From: Lutjanus erythropterus
Lineage: Eukaryota; Chordata; Actinopteri; Lutjaniformes; Lutjanidae
Assembly (NCBI GenBank): GCA_020091685.1
Contig: CM034602.1
Location: 1,982,936 to 2,046,935 of the forward strand
DNA: 64,000 nucleotides
Direction: 5' to 3'
Within the stretch, counting starts at the first letter, position 1. Every line of letters begins with the position of its first letter. This document shows positions 1 through 11,600 of this stretch, in pieces. A model generated the notes under the pieces. The model worked only from the letters and a program-made list of their open reading frames with translations, did no database searches and was not told the origin of the DNA. The translations under genes and the position numbers were made by a program.

Positions 1-239
1 AAGATAATCATTGAAAGTAAAGACAAACTGAATTCGACAAATATTTTAGTTATTCAAGTTAAATGGTGTTTTCTTTATTATGCTTTTAAGATAACTGATA
101 TATAGATGGTATCAGTTATAAAGTACATTTCTTTTAACTTCACCAGTGCTGTCTTACAGAGGAAGAAGGCAGTAACTTCTCCGAGTGCAGGACTGAGGAA
201 AATGACTTTAAAGTTGTTGTTATGGATTGGAAATTTTGT

Positions 240-605
240 TGGTGACTTCCTGTTTTATTCTGTAGTCTTGGTTCTTCCTCATGTGTCTAGCCTTTACTTC
301 CTGTCTTTGTTCTTTTCCCGCTCTTTTTGATTGTCATGTGTTTCACCTGTTTGCCCACCTGTGTCTCATTAGTTCTGTCTGTGTTTGTCTGTGTCTCTTG
401 CGTTGAGGTCCTGAACCCTGTCAGTGTTTCTTCATGTTCTTATTTTGGATTTTTTTCATCCCTGTTATGGAATTCTGCAATTTTTATTTTGTATTTTGGA
501 CACCCACGTCGTTCAAGTAAGCCTGAGCTTTTGTTACCTTTTTGTTTGCATTTTTTGGGTCCACTCTTTGTTTTGCTTGTTTACTCAGCGTTCATAACAG
601 TTGTC
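240..605 (+). repeat. Interspersed repeat, CTTGGTTCTTCC..TACTCAGCGTTCATAACAG type
   Basis: T-rich, TG-rich stretch with GTCATGTGTTTCACCTG, GTCTCATTAGTTCTGTCTG and a final TTTACTCAGCGTTCATAACAG, which I recognise as a recurring fish repeat. Class is uncertain (LTR element end is one option). Confidence 0.5.
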
Positions 606-2162
606 TTGTTGTCGAGCAAAACTAGTTGCAGGCCGATATAAAAAAATATTGGGTCGTACCAAAACAAAAGGCAGTAACTTCCATTTTATCTGATCACTTA
701 CACAAATATTTAAGTTTTAATAAAATACAATTGGAATTTTAATGATGAAAGTCTATATGCCAACCTTTCCTGATAAATAGTTGTTGTAATGGTGAGTCTG
801 AGAGCTGTTGTTATATATAGCAGTTTAATGCACATATTTCATATATTTCTTCATTTTCTTGCAGATATTTTACATGTTAGAATACAGTGACTAATTTGTG
901 ACAAAAAACAAAGTTACTGCCTCTTTCCTTTGTAGGACAGAATATTTAACAGCAGTATTTTGTAGCAAATTATGTTGCGTTTAGAAGTTTTCTTTCACAT
1001 CTCTGAGCACTTATCTTTAATGTTTTATTTCAGACTCATGTTCTGTGCAGTTTGCTGCTAAAGAGGCCAATGAACTGAACAAAAAATACAACAGTGCATA
1101 CAAAAATAATAATGAGAATGACACCATTATGATTAAGCATTATTTTACCTCAGTATATTTCTTTTGGTTTGATATTTTCTGTCTTTATTTTGTGTTACTG
1201 AGTTCCACACAGTTCTGGGGTGAATTGATGGGATGTTTGTGTGAAATTAAACTTCTCCTTCCAGTGAGCAGCCGCAGCTTTATCAGGATGCTGCCTGCAG
1301 TCAGCTAAGGTTTGCCTCAGTTTAACTTCTCTATTTCTATGAAGTGTGGATTGAGCAGCAGGCCTCTGTCTTGACGTTTGGTCTGTTCGTGGTACCTATA
1401 AATTCAGATTTCATTTTGATTTTCTGCATTAATTCAGTTGTTATTTCTATTTGCTTTAAAAGTATTTGGTTTCCTTTGTATTTAAATATGAACATTAAAT
1501 GTGTATTCTTATGATTTAATATTATAGCGATTAAACCAGTTTAACCAGTTTTCTGACATTTAAAAATGCTGCTAGTGACTCAAATTCTGCTTTCTTATCT
1601 GTTAAAACTCTCTCTGATCCACTGATGGAAACTTTCTTGTTTTGTGACTCATAAATGAAGCTTGTATTCAGTCGACTCTTCAGGTGAAATCCTGAGGAAG
1701 TGTAGTTGTTCAGTTTGGCCTGTGACAACACATTGTGTAGCAGGTTCCTGGGCTCCGTCTGATTGCACAAGAAGTAGTTTAACCACTTTGGTTTATGCAT
1801 TTATGCCTGTTGCACCTTCTACAGTCTGCATTCTTAGTCATTTTTATGTAACTGGGTGACTTTTGTCCTCATAGTTGTGGTCATAGTGTGCTGGGGATAT
1901 GGTTATATTTGCACAATTGTCTGTAAAATACCCATTGATCGACAAAGACTTCATTGGTTTTGGACTCTGGTGTAACTTTCCTCCAGTGTTGCTTCATATC
2001 ACAGAGTTGTGTTGTCAGGGCTGTTGATCCACATCAGTGACTCACTGTTTACCTTTTATTCACCTTTTGTTCTGAGGAATCTGTGGTTTCCATGACAAAC
2101 TTTAGAACATGTGAACAGGTTTGAAGGCAATTATCGTTAGAGCAACTTCACCTTGTGATGTT

Positions 2163-2165
<3 letters not shown>

Positions 2166-2203
<38 letters not shown>
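2166..2203. repeat. (GT)19 microsatellite
   Basis: 38 bases of perfect GT dinucleotide. Confidence 0.97.
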
Positions 2204-2204
<1 letters not shown>

Positions 2205-2420
2205 TCCTCATGGCAAAATGCGGCACTTTGCCAGGTGTATTTATTTCTCTCTGTCTGTGGACATAGTGTCACAAACGTGTAAAATGCAGTCATGAAACTT
2301 GACAGGTGTGTAGCTGAGATCAAAATCAAGGCCACACTTGAAGATGAGTTTGATCTGAACTGGAACTACAGAGGTATGAAGTCAGGAATGAACCCCTCCA
2401 CTGGACTCTTCTGGCACATT
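2204..2420 (+). repeat. Interspersed repeat copy 1 (GGTGTGTAGCTGAGATCAAAA family)
   Basis: Blocks CATGGCAAAATG, CTGTCTGTGGACA, GTGTCACAAACG and CAGGTGTGTAGCTGAGATC recur in the same order at 3726-3900. This part follows a TG microsatellite directly. Confidence 0.65.
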
Positions 2421-2575
2421 CAGTTTAAGTTATGGATCACTTTAAATCATTCCTGTTCACTCTCATGTCTCATTTATGTCCCTTTTACATATGAAAATGG
2501 TTACATTGATGTGTTCATCACTGCCCATGTGCCTCCATGTGTCCTTTATGTTGGCATGGATGTAAAGCAATACTT

Positions 2576-2590
2576 CCACTAGAGGGCGCT
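2576..2590 (+). promoter_or_regulatory. CTCF-like motif
   Basis: CCACTAGAGGGCGCT fits the vertebrate CTCF core (CCASYAGRKGGCRS) at every position. Sequence match only; occupancy is unknown. Confidence 0.4.
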
Positions 2591-3689
2591 GCTCCGAGTC
2601 AAATGTTACCCTAAAGATGAAGAAGAGGAGTCAATAGTTTCTGACAACAAACATGACAGCGCTGGAGGAGGTTGTAATAATCAATCTAACATCATATCCA
2701 AAACTTTAGGATTTTTAAAACTTTAGGACATTGTCATGTCTTGCTTGTGTGGCCAAGCCCAGCAACTAAAGTGGGTCTGCACTTTTTAAAATTTGTAAAT
2801 TTAAAAATGTGTTAAAAGCCGAGAGCGCACGTAGGGATTAACAGTGCCAAGGACTCTGAACAAGGCTCACAGGTTCTAAAAACAGTCAGGGGATCAGAGT
2901 TAAAAACACTAAAACAATAGCTGCTTAGCAGTTACGTTAAAACCCCCATTAAACGTCCAGTCCAAGCCAGCAGCTCCTCCCATGTCCACGTCCTTTCTCT
3001 GTCATGCCAAGCCTGCACTCCACTTTGCACGGCTGCCACACCAATCCCAACGTGCTCCAAAGTGTCAGATGGTCTTCTTGGGTGGCAGATATCCAGCTGC
3101 CAACCCAGGCCAGTGGTGGACACTGACTGTGGCAAGTCTCTTCACTGCACCTTCGTGTAGCTTTGGCTGTAGCTGGTGGCTCTTGGGAGGACCACTTTTC
3201 TCTGGACTGCTTCTCTGGCAGCCGACGGGCTCCACTTCTCCTCTGCTCTGCCTCCATAAAAGTCTGTCCAATTACGCACCACCACCACACCTGTCGCTCA
3301 GCTGACAATAAGGTCAGTCCCTGGAGGTGTGGGTGTGTCTCTCCAGATCAACAGTTCTACTGTCTGAAAACACACCTCAAAAAGAGACTGAAAGCAAACA
3401 AAGCAAGTTTTAATAAGACTATAATGACAGCAGCCCAGGTTCAAATCATATAAGAGCACACAAAGTAGAATAAAAACACAGCACTCCGATTAAAAACATG
3501 CATATGCACAGGAAAATATGGCATGAACATGCACATGTATTTCTGACTCTGTCACACTTGAACTATTGGTCGTAGTATCATCTGCATCCACAAGCTTTTA
3601 CTAAACATGCACAAGTTTGGAGGAAATGAATGCAGAGTACAGACAGAAGGCTTCATCCATATCTGTGTCTAATGTGAAGCATAAATTAG

Positions 3690-3900
3690 CTTTAAAACAT
3701 GAGGTGAAGTTTCACTCTGTGTGTATCATGGCAAAATGTGGTCCAGGAGACACTATAGTGGGATCGACCACAGAGATGGTTTTGAGTAGGTGGGTCTGTC
3801 TGTCTGTGGACAGATGTGTGGACAGAATCATGCAAGATGTGGTCACAAAACCTTGCAGGTGTGTTGCTGAGATCAAATGAAGGCTGAGTTTCAGAAATCT
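3690..3900 (+). repeat. Interspersed repeat copy 2 (GGTGTGTTGCTGAGATCAAA family)
   Basis: Same family as 2204-2420, same orientation, about 1.5 kb away, with a longer middle section. Confidence 0.65.
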
Positions 3901-6374
3901 AAGTTTTAAAACACTTTATGTGACAAGTGACTGCACTGTCGACCAGTATCTCAGCATTTCAGTTGCTTCCTCCAGATGAAACACTGTCAGGTTATTTGGG
4001 TGTGTGATATTTTTCATGTGTCATTGTCAGTGAGAAAGCAGAGAATGTAATCTTTCTGTCGACACCTCTTCCTCTTTTCAGTCCTCAGTATTCAGATAAA
4101 AAAACAGCAGGTAGATGATTCAGGTTTCATGCAAAAACACCAGCAAGTAACTTTGAGGTTTATTAAAGGATGTTTTGGGGTTTTTCCATCTCTGCACAAC
4201 CCTCAGGACATATTTTACAAAAGTCTGCTGCTACACCAGCAGCATTACATGGCTCATCATACGTGGCATGCACTTGTTGCACAAACTGGAAGTTGTTTGT
4301 CTTATTATCCAACATGGCTTCCAACAGCTCCCCTTTTTTCTTTGCACAGAAAAGAAGAAACACAGGTCTAGTGAAGAACACTCTTTATTAGCAGTGCATT
4401 TACATTCAGGTAACATTTTTCATGTGTTGCATAGTCCTTGTTGCATATTTGGTTTACAATCTTCAGAGACAGAGCACAGTGCACCGCAGTAAGTGCAGGA
4501 AACAGTTACTGCATCATGATGAGTGAAGTGAAACTCTTCAAACCCGAACTTCACCTGTTTGAGATGAGACGACTGATTCAGTTTAATCCAGGATCAGTGT
4601 TACAGAGATTTATGACAGATGCTACATGCTAAAAGACCAGAAAGTTACACTGAATGTGCATGTTTTCCCCCCAAGTAAACCAGCTCCAGTCGTTTCACCA
4701 GAGGCCTTTTTCTAAAAGTGATATAGCTCTTTTTGTGCAGCTGCCACAGTTGACCGAGACCAACACAAAAGAAACTGAATGCAACTTTCAGAGTAGCTCT
4801 GCTTCCATTAACATATTTTTATGCACATTTTGAAATATTGCATCAGAGATGGTTGATGAAAACAGTAAAATTTGAAAAAAAAAACATCCTCAATTTTGCA
4901 GAACACTGAATAAGTTCTGACTTTGCTAACATTTAAGTCACATGACTGATCAGCTGTTTCCACTCTGACAGTCTCCCCATGGCTCTATAATACATCCATG
5001 ATCGCTCCACACAGGTCTGATGAAACCTTCCTCACATTATTACATGAAACTTACAGATATGTCACATTTCCATCGTGTTTTCTACATTGTTTTTTACTCT
5101 TAGAGGTTCGACTGGCGCACATTTTGTTGTGCTCTCTTCTTCTGCAGTGGTATAATGCTTTTCTCCGACTGGACTGCACCTACTAATTATCCTGATGAAC
5201 CAGCTCCTAATAAATCACATAACGGTAGTGGATTGAAACAAACATCCATTCTCATTTACTCAAAAATCTGTTAAAACATGTGATACATTTGGATGGAAGT
5301 ACCGCTGTTGTTGTCAGTTATTAGACACGAGTGTAAAATGACTGATATGAGCTTTTTCTGATCTTATAAACCTTATTTGGAGATTGTTTTGCGTAATTCA
5401 GCATAAAGGATTAAGCTTGGAATCGTCCCCATAAAAGTAAATCAAGACAGAGAAAGAATCAGACCAGCCACAAATTTTAAACTAATTGGAAGCATCAACA
5501 AAAAGGTAAGAACAGTTTTTCTGGGCTCTGTTGGAGTCCATGTCAGCTTCTTTTTATGTCAAAGACCTCTAACCTGCATTCAGTCTTGAGTCAGCGTTCT
5601 GCTTCCAGTCATATTCTGGCAGGAAATGACACTAACATTTTTATTTACTGCGTTCAGCTTCGCTTTGAATTGAGAAACCACCAACTTTGGCAAGAGGAAT
5701 AACCGTAGAACCACAGAGAGCCACTGAGTCATGTTTTCAGACAGAGTATGTGCCATCTTTTACAACCTGTTCAGTGTTTCGTCATACCTACAGTACATCA
5801 GCTTCAAAGACGGAGACATGACATGAGTCCACAGCGTGAAATATCCTCAAAAACTGATTTGATTCCTTTGAACTGAAATATAGTAACATCAACGTCTACA
5901 TAATCATTGAGAAACAAACCTAAATCCTTTATACTTATATAGAAAAGATACAGATACATGATAATTTTAAAATCAACAGCACCTACAACATGTGCGCGCC
6001 AAACAGGCTCAAATATGAGGCGTTTCCTGGCAAGCTGTATTTCATGAGTATAATGAGAGTAACAGTACAAAACTTCATGTATAATGTCAAGTAATATAAC
6101 AGCTTATTGTTGAGAGAAAACAGGTTCCATGCCATTAGAAGTCAACTAATGGCATTTCTTAACAGATGTCTTTAAAAACACTAATATGAGAGATTATTTT
6201 CCTGCATATGGCTGTGTGGTTGAATTAGCATTCTTTGGTTTCCGTTAAAAGACTTGGCGGTTGTGTCTCATTAAAACAGACTGGAGGATCATCCTGCAGC
6301 CGCAGTTTACTGTGATTCTACTGAACCTTGTCGAAGTAAAAAAAAATCTCTCCAATCCTATTGTCAGCTCTGCA

Positions 6375-6620
6375 GTGACTCAGGGATATCGGGGACCGCC
6401 CATTCTTCCGAAATCCCAGTAGTCCAAAAAATGTCCCTTTTAGACCAAAACCCCATTTGTCCAACAAATAAAAAGCAGCATATTGCTCGGAAAAAACACT
6501 TTCTCTACAGTTGTTAGGTTTGATGTGTTATTGCATTGAGTAGTGAGCAGTGTATTTTCGGAGCAGTGGGCCTTCTGAGCAGGACCGCTGGGCTTTCAGT
6601 CCAATGGGACTTGAATCAGA
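6375..6620 (+). repeat. Repeat of the GCAGTGGGCCTTCTGAGCAG family
   Basis: Holds both orientations of the CCCATT/AATGGG-type unit (CCGCCCATTCTTCC at the left, GGAGCAGTGGGCCTTCTGAGC at the right) and so looks like the full inverted-ended form of the family in hyal6-like intron 2. Confidence 0.55.
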
Positions 6621-7484
6621 TTGTTGAAGTGTTCAAATAATGGACCGTCAAGACCGCCGGTGAATTCAGGGAGGTGTGGGGGTGGGAATTGCCCCTCAGG
6701 TGCCTCCGCTTTCTAAAAAATGCTGCAAAAGTGCCCTGTTGAATGCCCATATGGTAAATAAAATATGGTAAAGTGCCCTGTCGGGGGACTTTCCAGTGGA
6801 GAAAACATGATGCACTGGCATGTAGGCTGCCCTAGAAAAGTAGATGACCTCTGTGTTCCACTAGATTGCTGAATTGTTGATAGTTACCTGTGTGTTTTTA
6901 TTACAGAGGTGTAGAAGTATTTTTATTTTCTCCACCCCGGCCCCTCAGGGAGCCTGAATCCACCAATGAATGGAACAGTGGCATGGCAACAGATGATCAT
7001 CATGTCAAACATTCGCTTTGTTGCAGCTGATTCAGTCCCAACAGTCTCTACATTTACTAATTAACATTCCTGGAAGAACTGATGCAGTTGTTGGCAGCAG
7101 AGGCAGTGCATGTTGTTGCAGAAGTCTAACACAGTTCACCTGGTTGAACCAAATTAACCAAACCTTCGTCTGTCAAAGTGCCGCGCCTCCGTGTCATGTA
7201 AAGTGCCATACACTCCTTAAAAAGGAGTTGTTTCTACTTGTGTTACTTTTCAACACAGCAGCTGTTCAAGTCACATTGAACACCTTTCAATTAAAAAGTT
7301 TCTCTTCCTCTTAGCAGCAACTGAACGTGTGTTTATCAGCTGACAGTCATAAGGATGAAACCACCTGACTCTGATTGTGGTGCCACCATGCGGTCGTCAT
7401 CTGCGGTTTTGAGTGCAGAGCACCTCTTGATAAATTCTGGATAAATCGTTTTGGGGACCCTTGACTTTTTGATTGTTTTTGTCA

Positions 7485-7665
7485 GGTTTATGACCGAATA
7501 CCTGCAACTACAACTAATGACATTTCCATCAGTCTCAACTGTAACGTTCAGTAGCAAATGCTAACATGTGAAACCAAAATGGTGAACACAGTGTTGCATT
7601 CGGCAGTACCTTCTTAATATTAGCATGTTAGCATTTAGCTCAAAGCATCACTAAACTTAAGAACA
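7485..7665 (+). repeat. Fragment of the fish repeat containing TTAGCATGTTAGCATTTAGC
   Basis: GTTTATGACCGAATACCTGC, then AATGACATTTCCATCAG, then AGCATGTTAGCATTTAGCTC: the 3' part of a very common fish repeat whose 5' part is at 49355-49545. Smaller pieces occur near 11350-11380, 16070-16100 and 34718-34760. Confidence 0.68.
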
Positions 7666-8179
7666 AATAAATGGTTTGAAGAATCGCTTTGGATTCGCTT
7701 TTGACATTTTAAAGGCTAAATGATTAAAACCTGATATAAAGAATTATCATCTTCATTATTCACTCTGACATGTTAGCTGTTTTCTGTTTGAGTTAGCAGT
7801 GAGCAGATAATTTAGTGTCTGACATGTCGATGTGTTGATTTACGTGGTTATTTCTGTAAGTTGTCTTATAACTACCTGCACAGCTGCAACCATCTCATCC
7901 AACCAGGTAATCAGACTGACACCAGATCTATGTGAATCACTGAACACATCTGAGATCTGAGCAGTGATCTGATCTGGAATCAGCCCAAAATCATAATGTT
8001 TTGAAAAAAACAAACAAACAAAAAAAAATCTCTAGATCAGTGATAGAAAACATTTGGTAGGTTTACCATCATGGGTTCAAGTCCAGCCAGAGACCAGTCT
8101 GTCTTCATCTTAAATCAAAAACATCACACTGTCTGTGTTGAAAAGTAACATCTGTACACATCTGTCTTGATAAATGACA

Positions 8180-8680
8180 TCATACAATCGTCTTTAGTAA
8201 CAATAAGTTCAACAGGAGCATCAACAACATCAGGTGAAGGCTGCAGCTGGTTGGAGGTGCCAAACTCTCTCTCCCTTCACACCCTTCACCCTGCTCGCCC
8301 TCCCACGCTGTCCTCCGCTTCTCCTGCTCGTCCTCCTCCTCGCCCGTCCTCGGCCCGTCGTCCTCCTTCACTTTGTTGATGCTGTCGCAGCTTTTGCCCT
8401 CGTGGCCTTCGTAGCAGTGGCATTTAAACCTCTCAGTCAGCAGCTGCTTCTCGTGCTCCGAGTGCCACCCGGTGACGGTGAAGTCCCCCTCGGCGGAGAG
8501 CCGGATGCGGTAGCTTTTGGTGCTGAGGTGGAGGTAATGGTTGGCGAGGGGGTCCCGGCGGACGCACCGGCCATTCCCCTGGCACAGGAGGTCGCTGCAG
8601 ACCTCGGCGGCTCGCGTCACATTGGTGATGTACTGGCCCAGGCGGTATTTCAGGAAGGCTTTGACTTTGCTGCAGTTGTG
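8180..8680 (-). CDS. hyal4: hyal4 coding exon 3 (residues 350-515 and stop)
   Basis: Begins after a TTTCCACAG acceptor with HNCSK, whose cysteine (C352) should pair with C59. It carries the EGF-like module, then a lysine/glutamate-rich linker and a hydrophobic tail, ending at TGA (8182-8180). The linker is low complexity and poorly conserved in the family, so its exact length may vary between species. Confidence 0.92.
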   Translation of the reverse strand, partial: HNCSKVKAFLKYRLGQYITNVTRAAEVCSDLLCQGNGRCVRRDPLANHYLHLSTKSYRIRLSAEGDFTVTGWHSEHEKQLLTERFKCHCYEGHEGKSCDSINKVKEDDGPRTGEEEDEQEKRRTAWEGEQGEGCEGRESLAPPTSCSLHLMLLMLLLNLLLLKTIV

Positions 8681-11600
8681 CTGTGGAAACAAAACGATAC
8701 ATAGAAATTTTCAGGAGACGTCACAACAAAAATTCAGAATAACAGTGATATGAATATTTAGAAATGCCAAATGACACAACAAACTGACAGCCATGTTCAA
8801 AGGGGTCCTTTGACCTCTTATACTTCTTTATACTTCAATCATAATGTTTTAAAGGGATAGTTCACCCAAAAATGAAAATTCAGTCACTATCTTCTCACCC
8901 TCATGCCGGTCGAAGGTCAGGTTTAGTTTTTTAGTCCACAAAACACTGCTGGAGTTTCACAGGAAAACAATGTCAGTGAATGCGGCTCGTCTGGTGTAAT
9001 CCAGCTCTCCCCGACAAGCCCCGACATGCCAAGCTGACTTGAAAGACATCATTTACTCCATGTTTTTAGCCTGAGTCTTCGCTGTAGATCCTCAGCTTGG
9101 AGCCACGTTCATGTGCACACTGTCTGAACTGAGCGTGTGTGGTGTGACGGAATGCAAACGACATGTCAGGACTCACGCCAGAGCAACAGTATGGAGAATG
9201 GTTTTTGTTTCTTTTTGTTTTTTTACCGTTTGAAACCTGGTCACCATTCACTTCCATTGTTTGGGAGATTCTGCAGCACTGTTTTCCTGTGTGACCTTCA
9301 ATTAGCATGACGGTGAGAAGATAATGACTGAAGTTTAATTTTTGGGTGAACTATCCCTTTAAGCTGTACACGCTGAAAGTTCTCTTTGACTCACGCTTAT
9401 CATAACATTCTCTGTAACGTTTTGGCAAAGTGCAACGCATCTTGCAAATTGCAAATTTTTGCAAAAGCAGCTGCAAATTCACACAAGGACACTCCCTGAG
9501 ATTCTGGTGGTTCTGACCGTCAGATGCTGTTTGGATGATTTTTTTTTCCATGCAGACTGCAGGCTGTAAAAACACATGCATTATATTTTTCAAAATGTCA
9601 GAGTGGTTTCACAACACACGGCCACCACATGATGTCAACTTTCTATTGTCTGACTATATTTACAGCTGCGGTTTGTTTGGAGTCCAAAGCAAATCCAGAA
9701 GCTCAAGGAAAAGTGTTTTTCATATGAAAGTACACAGTCTGACTTCATCTGTCTCCACGGCAATAATTAAAACAAAATGACAAAGAAATTGACCGCAGAT
9801 CTTCTACCACAGCAACGCAATTGACCTGTGTTTAAATATTTGTTGTTGGTTTTTTTCAGAGGACACAGGACACCCACCCTGGACGAGGTCAGGTTCAGGT
9901 CTCCCCAGATGACGAATCCTGCAGCTCCCAGAGCAGCGCTCTCCCCGATGGTGTGGATCAAGTCTTTCTGCAGGAAGCAGACAGGCACAGACATCACATA
10001 ACATGATCTGTAAACTTCAGTGAGTCCAAAACATTAGAGGAACACTTAATTTGGGGTTTTTGCAAGACACAAGTGGAAGCATGAGAAATTATTTTAATTA
10101 ACCAAAAACCTGTCAAGTTACAATATGAGACAAAAATAAATATCACATGCTCACATGGTACACAGAACATCATCCTTTTTAATAAATGTAATATATATAA
10201 TTTGCAGAAAAAATACAAAAAATCCTTAACTTCACTGTATCTTCTGCACACCACAGTGAGTAAATGACTCTTCTCATAAACCTCAGTGCTACATGTCATT
10301 ATGGAGGCTCAGAGTGGCTATAGAAAGGGGAAAAAAAGGACGTATACCCTGGCAACATTTTACTACAATGACTACTTGAAATGCTATTGTATATGCAAAA
10401 CACTGGAATGAACTGTATCTCATGCAAACAGAAAAGCAATTTGAGTGCACAATGTAGTAAAACGTGGCCTTGATAAACATATTTTTCTCTCTACAGCTGC
10501 TCTGGGACTGTGAGTTTAGATTGCACACTGTTCTGTACTGCATCTGTTAATTATACATGGAAATATTCAACTGTGTTGGTCTTCTTATGCACATTACCGT
10601 ACCATCTCCTTTGCACTACCTTCATTCCTATCTGAGGTTTTTTGTGTGGTACAGGTATAACTGTATATCTTCCTTGTAAATATAATTTAGTTCTCCGTTT
10701 TCATCTACTTTTATATGCTGTTATATTTTATTGCCTATTTTATTGTTTTATTTTGTTTTAATATATTTTAATATTTGTTCATTTATTAACTGTGTGTAGC
10801 ATGAGGAGGGTTTTTCTTGTGTGATTCTGTATTGTATAATGACAATTAAAACTGAATCTTGTACAAATACAAGATGCCACTTCTGATTCTGTTTAAGACC
10901 AAAATTAAATAAACAAACATCACATTTTTTGCATATTCTACCTCTGGGTGACATATTTCAAAGGACATGAGTTCTAGGTTTGTATTTGGTGACTGTGAGC
11001 TGCTTTACTGTGGATCTCCACTAGATGGCAGCAGTCAATAAATGCAGAGTGACCGTCAGTCAGTGCAAACATTAGTACATTTTACAACCTAGACACCATC
11101 AGGATGTCCATCTTATTGTGCTGGTTGTCACAAACTTTCACCTGTCTTTAAAGGTGAAGGGGGCGGGGCTGTAGAGGTGAAAGGACACAGAGTGAAGCTG
11201 CAGGCTGATCAGATGCTCAGAGCTCAGCACTGATGTGAAAATGTTCATAACTTCAGTCAGCATGGCGTCATACCTCCTGGTTAATGTTTCTCTGTCCGCA
11301 GGTTTGTAGACGTGTGAACCAAATGCATTCATTTAGTCAAAGCTGTGATGTTACTCACATTTAGCACATTAGCATGCTAATGTGATAAGCACTGATTGGT
11401 AGTGTGTGTTAGTGTTGCCTGAGGCTGAGCTTGAGTTGAACCTGGAGCTTTTGGTTGATGAAATGATGCAGGACACTGATATTTTGTACTCATTGCAGAC
11501 GCCTGCTGGAAATCAGCCTTTGCCCTCCATTCCTCATCCAGTCTTCTTCTCTCTGTTGCTCTGCTGCTGCTGACATCCCATTGACTTATGAGTGATTCTG

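Larger units (their letters stand above)
1..8179. other. Downstream flank of hyal4: repeat-rich, no gene seen
   Basis: No open frame here resembles a known protein or is flanked by convincing splice sites. The stretch is a patchwork of interspersed-repeat fragments (listed separately), one TG microsatellite, a GC-richer block at 2932-3308 with short overlapping frames on both strands, and AT-rich sequence. Confidence 0.7.

Noticed and set aside
8234..8704. 156-codon plus-strand frame opposite hyal4 exon 3
   Set aside because: Antisense shadow of the EGF-like exon; composition follows the complementary codons.
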